Shown here piece by piece: positions 58,782 through 64,000 of a stretch of DNA of 64,000 nt. A program made the position numbers and the translations under genes. The stretch is from Symsagittifera roscoffensis. Its lineage: Eukaryota > Xenacoelomorpha > Acoela > Convolutidae. The stretch lies in assembly GCF_963678635.1 (NCBI RefSeq), contig NC_087070.1:14635840-14699839 (forward strand), given 5' to 3'. Within the stretch, counting starts at the first letter, position 1; every line of letters starts with the position of its first letter. The notes beneath the pieces are model-generated. The model was not told the DNA's origin. It did not search any database and was given only the letters and a program-made list of their open reading frames with translations.

Positions 58782-59703
58782 GTGACATTCGACCAGAATG
58801 GCCAAAATGCAATTTATGCAGGATTCGAATTTTGAGCAGTAAGCCTTCCGAGTTGATGATTTCGAAGGATTAGCGACGTTATTGGAACGTTTAGCCAAAC
58901 GGTGAGGGCTAGAATATTCTAGTATTTTAAATTTTCAAAAATTCGAATGATGACGTCACATTTCTGAGAAATGCTGAAACGGCCATTTTAACAAAAAAGC
59001 GAGTAAAAAACAGAACAACTTTTATCTGCGATTGCGAACAGTACGAAAATCGAGATTGGAGAACGACAACGAACTACAGAATAGCAGAGAACGTTCCGAG
59101 TTGCAACTATTGTGCTGCTACAATAGTTGCAAGGCCGTTGCCAACAACGGTGAAGGGTGAGAACCAGCCTTCCGGATTAGCAAGAAATCAAGAGTAAGGG
59201 GCTTGATTCAGCGGATTCAAGAATCCGGAAGGGTCTCGGGACGGAAACTTTTATTAACTCACATAAACTTTTAGCATCATGTCATGTCCTGACTTGAATT
59301 TAACTGATATTTTGATAAGTTTTGACAAGGATGAGGTGCTAGGAGTTGGGGGAAAGGGTTGATCCATCTTCGATGGAGATGATGATTTTTATCTACTGAA
59401 CAAAAACAATAGTAATATAATAAGTAGTAGTTGCTCTGATTTTAGGAGTGACCTCGTGGTCTGGGGATACTGAGACCCAGCCATGAGCTCACTATCTTTG
59501 CATGTAATTCAGTTAATTTGAGCGTTCTGGTCGAAGCCGGAGAGCAGTAACGTTTTTGTCGACCCGATGTAAGAAAGACCACCGAAAAGTACTGGCTTGG
59601 TAGAGACGGTGAAAAACATGCAAAGCTCTGTTTAGACGCTAGCCAGTCGTCTTAAGACTTAGTTTTGTTATCCGTCGATATGTATCTTCCGGGCGAATGT
59701 TAC
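58782..59703 (-). repeat. foldback right arm
   Basis: Inverted counterpart of the left arm, beginning GTGACATTCGACCAGAATGG and ending CTTCCGGGCGAATGTTAC. It carries one CCTTCCGGATT...AATCCGGAAGG hairpin (59168-59232). Confidence 0.8.
59168..59232 (+). repeat. CCTTCCGGATT hairpin module
   Basis: A perfect 11-bp stem: CCTTCCGGATT at 59168-59178 pairs with AATCCGGAAGG at 59222-59232 across a 43-nt loop. A related module at 60947-61013 shares AGAAATC and GTTTGATT(T)GGTGGATTCA-like loop sequence. A reverse copy lies in the left arm (about 58046-58110). Confidence 0.75.
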
Positions 59704-60946
59704 ATGTATGTTTTTATGGCGCTCCTGGGTGTTATTCTTTCATAACATCATGACCGGCGGAACCGTTAACGAGCACTCCGCGCCGAGCGGATGCTCACAT
59801 TAACGCCCTTAATAGGCCTAAACTGCCGGGGCGGAAGGGTAGTTCGGAACGCGAAGCCTTCCGGATTACCGTGAATAGTTTTTTAACCTAGTTAAGACCG
59901 AAAATTCACGAACCAGGAAGGGTGGGGGGAATCATGAACCCCTCATCCCCTGAGTGGTTTGTGACCAAAAACACTTAAAGATATCAGCAAAACCAAACAA
60001 AAAGTAGTATAGTACCCAAGAAAAACAAAAAACATAAAAAATAACCGAAAAAACCAAAAACAGTAAAAAAGTAAAAAATCAGTAGAAATCATCCCCCCAG
60101 ACAAGATGTGATTCAACCCCCCCGTTTGTTGTTGATAGATATATTGTTGTTACAGGCATTTATATCAGTCAGGATCGTTACGATCAATTTTGTAGCCCGT
60201 TTGTGAGGCTTGTACTGTAGGGTTATTTGAGCATTTAAGCACGTTAATGATAAATTGCGCTCAATCCGGAAGGGTCAGCTGATTTGCGCTCAATTCGGAA
60301 GGGTCTTGGGTGAAGACCGATCCGGCAAGCAGTTCAAGGAGCAACAAGAAGGGGCTCAACGACAACAACAATCGACTGTTGGGTATCGTTAACAAGTTTT
60401 GTATCCCTTTTGGTACAAAAAGTAAGATAGTAATCTGTGGGGGGCTCGACAGTGCTGCACTGTAGTGACCCTTCACCGAACTGCGAATATCCGAGTTAAG
60501 CACCTTAATTCGGATAATAAACAAACCCGGAGGGGTATAGTATTACTAATATTATTATTCATATAGCCTATATTAATAGTCACATATCGTTTTTCAGTGA
60601 AAAACAACGAAAACAGACCGGTTTTTAGGGTCAAAATAGCGATATTTTGATTCCCCCACAAGTCGCGATTTTTGAGATATCGATATTTTTTGAAACGGAA
60701 AAAAGCGCTAAGTTAGTGTGTTACATCGTAACTGCACTACTGTAATAAGTAGAACCGGTTAAACTTTAGTTCGGAAGTGGTTGGAACTAGTTTGGTACCA
60801 AAAACCAAATTTTCCCAATTTTTGATAGTAAGAAACACTAAAAATTTAGAAAATTTTTTGAAATTTTTGAGGTAGGACAGTAAAAATAGTTGTTCGGACA
60901 ACGTCCACTAGTGAATCTACAAGTCTGAAAATCCGCTACCCGAAAG

Positions 60947-61013
60947 CCTTCCGGGTTGCAGAGAAATCGAACATAACGTGTTTGATTTGGTGGATTCATC
61001 AATCCGGAGGGGT
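60947..61013 (+). repeat. CCTTCCGGGTT hairpin module, second copy
   Basis: CCTTCCGGGTT pairs with AATCCGGAGGGG through compensating G-T pairs. The loop keeps the GAGAAATC, TTTGATT and GGATTCAT blocks of the module in the foldback arm, outside any foldback. Confidence 0.7.
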
Positions 61014-61698
61014 CCAGGTAGCATAGTTTTTCGCAAAATTTTTCTACAATAGCGTTTTAGATTGGGTCTTTTGCATTGAACTAGAAGAGTATAGGCCTTC
61101 TGAGCTCGGATCAATAATTTTTAGGTCGAAAGGACCAGATTTGCAGAAAAAGTTAGGCGGAACCTATAAGAGAGAAAATGTTTTGAGTTCGGAAAAAAGA
61201 CGTTTTGGTTAATAACTTTGGAACTACTGATCATATCGAGTTGATCTTGGTACCAATAGATCAGAAATTAGCTGAGCTTACTAATAGGATCAGAAATTTT
61301 TCGGAAAAGTTTTTGAGATTGTTTTTAGCAAATTACACAAATCCGGAGGGGTACACCCTTCACGTTTTATAAATTTTTCTGAAAAACCCTTATACCCCTA
61401 CCAAAAGTTGATAGCGATTGAACTAAGTAACTTAGGACAGTTCTAGACAAAAAGGGAAGGCTGAAGGCACAAGACAACCATAATAGAGTCGAAGTTAGGC
61501 AAGTGATAAGACCCTTCACCGTTAGTGTGAATTGTCAAATAAGTGCCTTAACTTCAATCCGGAGGGGTCTAGGAAAGGACCCTATACCCTTCCCAGTTAA
61601 TTCAAACAGCATAAAAGCAACGCAGAACGTATCCGGAGGGGTATAAGCTGAAATTAAGAAAACTACAAAAAGCTACTTTGACAGAGCTAAGGGCTCCC

Positions 61699-61884
61699 AA
61701 TCCGGAGGGGTCGAAATTTTTCAAAGTCAGAGGGGTCCGAATCCGGAGGGGTCTACTTTCCACAAAACCGGAGGGGTCCGAATCCGGAGGGGTCTTATAG
61801 TTACTAATTCCGAGGGGTCCCAATCCGGAGGGGTCTATATTCTGACAGTCCGGAAGGGTCCTATTTGTGCCAATCCGGAGGGGT
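61699..61884 (+). repeat. 41-bp-spaced CCGGAGGGGT motif array
   Basis: AATCCGGAGGGGT starts at 61699, 61740, 61781, 61822 and 61872. A second, less perfect motif (such as ACCGGAGGGGTCC or TTCCGAGGGGTCC) sits about 26 bp into each unit. The first three units are exactly 41 bp. The 12-13 nt between the motifs differ completely from unit to unit. Confidence 0.85.
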
Positions 61885-62229
61885 ATCATTTTATTAAGGA
61901 CTTAGGTAAACGAAAGAAAGACTAAAAAGCGAGAGGTATTAGGTTATTAATACACAGGCTAGGTATCAGTGACTGCACTGGTAACTTGCCTCTCAAAAAG
62001 AACCAGACTAATACAAAACAGGTCCGAACTCGGATATTCGCGACACTAAGTCTAAATTAAAAAGAGCGTGACTCATTGGTGTGGATTGAAACATAATACG
62101 TTTTTGGGAAAAGTAACTGCCCAGAGGATTTTAGTAGGTCTAGCTCGGGCAGTCCGAAGGCAGATAGGTAACACAGTACTCGGTGGGTGCAATAGACGCC
62201 CACTTGAGAAAATTACTGCCTTCAAAGTT

Positions 62230-62256
62230 TTGTCTGTTTGGTGCAGCACCAAGCAG
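62230..62256 (+). repeat. near-perfect hairpin in ORF leader
   Basis: CTGTTTGGTGC, a single A, then GCACCAAGCAG: an 11-bp stem with one mismatch and a 1-nt centre, effectively a palindrome. A second hairpin (GTGGGTG...CGCCCAC) lies just upstream at about 62184-62204. Confidence 0.7.
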
Positions 62257-62665
62257 GGAAAGCTTTTTCTTTAAAAGACAGGTTCGACTATTGTACTGCG
62301 ACCGACTAAGAGTACAAGACACATACGTTTTTTTTATATATACATTCATATTGTGTCAATATATATATTTTTTTGTTTTTGATTTTAAATCAACCTAAAC
62401 TGTGCTTGATTGGGTGGTGACTACACTATCTTTTAAATTGACTGATAACATCATATTGTGCTAGTTTCCAGATCTTTGGACCGATAATCGGCTAGTGTGA
62501 ATAAATTTTATACAAACTGTACTCTGACAACATACAGGGATTCGTGGTCACTATTTAATAGAATCTGGTGAAATTTATTGTGTTGTGTCATTATTATTGT
62601 TAATAAAACTATAAGGTCTCTAGCAATTGAGTCAAGAGTAGGCATAGGAAAGTGACAAATAAAGA

Positions 62666-64000
62666 ATGAGTTTAGACAAGTCAAGGATACCAAAACGAGG
62701 TAAGAGCTCTAGGAAATTCATACCTGAAAAGCAAAGAAAAACGATGACCGATCCTTTTGTGGATTGGATCAAGCGAACCCGGTCCGATAAAGAGGGGACG
62801 GTTTCAGGCAGAATGGTTGAAACGAGAAGTCAAAAGACCTCAGAAGAGCGAAGAGAACTGTTAGAAGTGGAGGTCAATACGGACCATACCATGAACGACA
62901 ACCAGGGAGTAAATGGACTGGAAGGGAGAGGCAGAAGGCTGGCGAGTGAATCTACTCCGGTAGAACAAGGCCATGATTTTGCCACTTCCACCGGGACGTT
63001 GGATCGAGAGGAGATGTCGGAACTGTCCGACATCTCAACTGAAGTAACGGCAACTAGAAGATCTCCGACAGACAACACTATGATGGCAAGCGGAACTGGA
63101 AAACGAACAACCTCATCATCGTTCTCAGAAAGAATGAAGAACACCTTCGGAAACATCTTTCCATTCAGCATGGGAGGAGGAGCAGGAAACGATGGGGAGT
63201 CCCAGGAGGAAGAGGATGAAGAGGAGCAAGGGGACTTTGGATCTCAAGTCAGTCTCAATAGTTCGATCCAGGAGAGTGAGGCACACGTCGGAAGAGAGAC
63301 TGGAACCATGGATAAATTTGGTGTAGTGACAACGATAAGCAAAGAGGCAAACACGCCGGGCCAGTCGAAGGACTTCACGATTAGGACAAGTTCGGAGCCA
63401 CAACCTGAAGAGAGTAGAACCAGAGGGCTTGGCAACGCGTTAGCGGATCCTGAAATAAATAATGATAAAACGTCAAGACAGAGAGTCAAGGCCCGGATCT
63501 CTACCAGCACGAAGCTACCTGGGACCGACAGAGTTACACCACCACTAGTGACGCCACTCATGGATAACGGGGCAGCACTAGAGGAAGCCTTAAACAACAT
63601 AGTGGGCAGTTTAGGAGAACAAAATGAACAGATGTCGATAAGGATGAGTGAACTGGAAAGAGCAGTTCACATTGAAAGAGAAAGTCTGCGGGAAGAAATA
63701 AACCGCAACAGACAAGAAGTTGGCAGAAGCGAAAAACGCTTGAAAGAAAGAACGGACGAACATATGACGAGGAACTTGTCGCGAATGACAAGAGAGGCGG
63801 AACAGAGGGAGTTACGCTTAAGAGCCGACATGGAGAAGTTAAGAATTCAGCAAGAGCAGTCTCTTGGGTCTCTTGACACAAAGATAGACGCGATGATGGA
63901 GAGGCGAACGCAGGCTATCATGGATAGGTTGGACGGGCTACTAAGCAGCAAGAGTGGACCAAAAGAAGGAGAGCCGAACTCGGGAGGTCCCAGCAGGGAA
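62666..64000 (+). CDS. long ORF open to window end, probable retroelement Gag
   Basis: Starts ATGAGTTTAGACAAGTCAAG at 62666 and runs 445 codons without a stop to the edge of the window, so the 3' end is unknown. It is Ser/Thr/Glu/Arg-rich and mostly hydrophilic: a basic N-terminus (KSRIPKRGKSSRKF), an acidic patch at about residues 178-190 (EEEDEEEQGD), and a long predicted coiled coil from about residue 305 to 425 (LEEALNNIVGSLGEQ through MDRLDGLL). No zinc knuckle or enzyme motif has appeared by the edge. It is intronless, GC-richer than its surroundings, and sits in repetitive DNA. Together these suggest an LTR-retroelement Gag, but a host coiled-coil gene exon cannot be excluded. The opposite-strand frames at 62830-63881 are shadows. 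Confidence 0.6.
   Translation, partial: MSLDKSRIPKRGKSSRKFIPEKQRKTMTDPFVDWIKRTRSDKEGTVSGRMVETRSQKTSEERRELLEVEVNTDHTMNDNQGVNGLEGRGRRLASESTPVEQGHDFATSTGTLDREEMSELSDISTEVTATRRSPTDNTMMASGTGKRTTSSSFSERMKNTFGNIFPFSMGGGAGNDGESQEEEDEEEQGDFGSQVSLNSSIQESEAHVGRETGTMDKFGVVTTISKEANTPGQSKDFTIRTSSEPQPEESRTRGLGNALADPEINNDKTSRQRVKARISTSTKLPGTDRVTPPLVTPLMDNGAALEEALNNIVGSLGEQNEQMSIRMSELERAVHIERESLREEINRNRQEVGRSEKRLKERTDEHMTRNLSRMTREAEQRELRLRADMEKLRIQQEQSLGSLDTKIDAMMERRTQAIMDRLDGLLSSKSGPKEGEPNSGGPSRE

Larger units (their letters stand above)
57581..59703. mobile_element. foldback element with arms of about 0.92 kb
   Basis: The left arm (57581-58508) and right arm (58782-59703) are inverted copies around a 273-bp loop. 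Outer ends read GTAACATTCGCCCGGAAGAT and its complement. Shared blocks include AAGTCTTAAGACGACTGGCTAG, GATGGATCAACCC and TGTAGCAGCACAATAGTTGC, with scattered mismatches and small indels. No ORF of recognised family, and no clear target duplication. Confidence 0.9.
59704..62665. other. GC-shifted leader region with CCGGAGGGGT motifs
   Basis: No ORF on either strand is supported. The motif AATCCGGARGGGT or a close variant occurs near 60263, 60292, 60524, 61001, 61340, 61556 and 61630 before the dense array at 61699. Downstream (61900-62665) lie hairpins and then the long ORF. It may be the 5' region of the element carrying that ORF; no LTR pair could be defined within the window. Confidence 0.5.

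Noticed and set aside
61699-61884. CRISPR-like look of constant motifs and variable spacers
   Set aside because: The motif is only about 13 bp, the spacers are 12-13 nt, half-motifs alternate, and the host is an animal with no cas genes. It is reported as a motif array instead.
59704-62665. A 5' LTR for the long ORF
   Set aside because: No second copy, TG...CA boundaries or primer-binding site could be fixed from the window.
62830-63881. Several minus-strand frames of 92-118 codons
   Set aside because: They are antisense shadows of the long plus-strand ORF starting at 62666, with less protein-like composition.

Overview
The window is from an animal, most likely an invertebrate, nuclear genome. 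Evidence is spliced GT-AG introns, a metazoan-type DDX3/PL10/Belle RNA helicase, AT-rich introns, and Copia, BEL/Pao, LINE, SINE-like, satellite and foldback repeats. The sequence alone does not identify the species. No rRNA, functional tRNA, CRISPR or prokaryotic gene was seen.

Layout. (1) Positions 878-31773, minus strand: one complete DEAD-box helicase gene, read as ten coding exons (2406 nt with stop, 801 codons). All nine junctions keep the frame and are GT-AG. The coding exons are GC-balanced. Two of the introns are very large (12.6 kb and 10.3 kb) and repeat-filled. (2) Inside its introns: a BEL/Pao reverse-transcriptase relic (3012-3510), a Copia element with 122-bp LTRs and a 5-bp target duplication but no RT core (9003-12504), an unassigned minus-strand ORF (13584-13874), tRNA-derived SINE-like copies, and a repeat family, all copies in one orientation, marked by two short hairpins. 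Intron 2 also carries an approximately 840-bp tandem triplication. (3) 31.8-38.0 kb: a gene-poor 5' flank with a possible hAT-like terminus, a 70-bp tandem duplication, two diverged copies of a 0.5-0.7 kb segment, and a broken LINE reverse transcriptase. (4) 38064-56172: a satellite of 24 monomers of about 750 bp with higher-order structure, starting and ending at nearly the same monomer phase. (5) 57581-59703: a 2.1-kb foldback with arms of about 0.92 kb, each arm bounded by its own related terminal motif. (6) 59.2-61.9 kb: about 16 copies of a CCGGAGGGGT-type motif, some pairing into hairpins, ending in a 41-bp-spaced array with unrelated spacers. (7) 62666-64000+: a plus-strand reading frame open to the window end, with an acidic patch and a long coiled coil, probably the Gag of a retroelement.

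The only confident cellular gene is the helicase. It is an ATP-dependent RNA helicase acting in translation initiation and RNP remodelling. Everything else is mobile or repetitive DNA. The least explained part is 57.4-64 kb, where a foldback, a motif array and a long ORF share related sequence motifs and may belong to one undescribed element or nested set.
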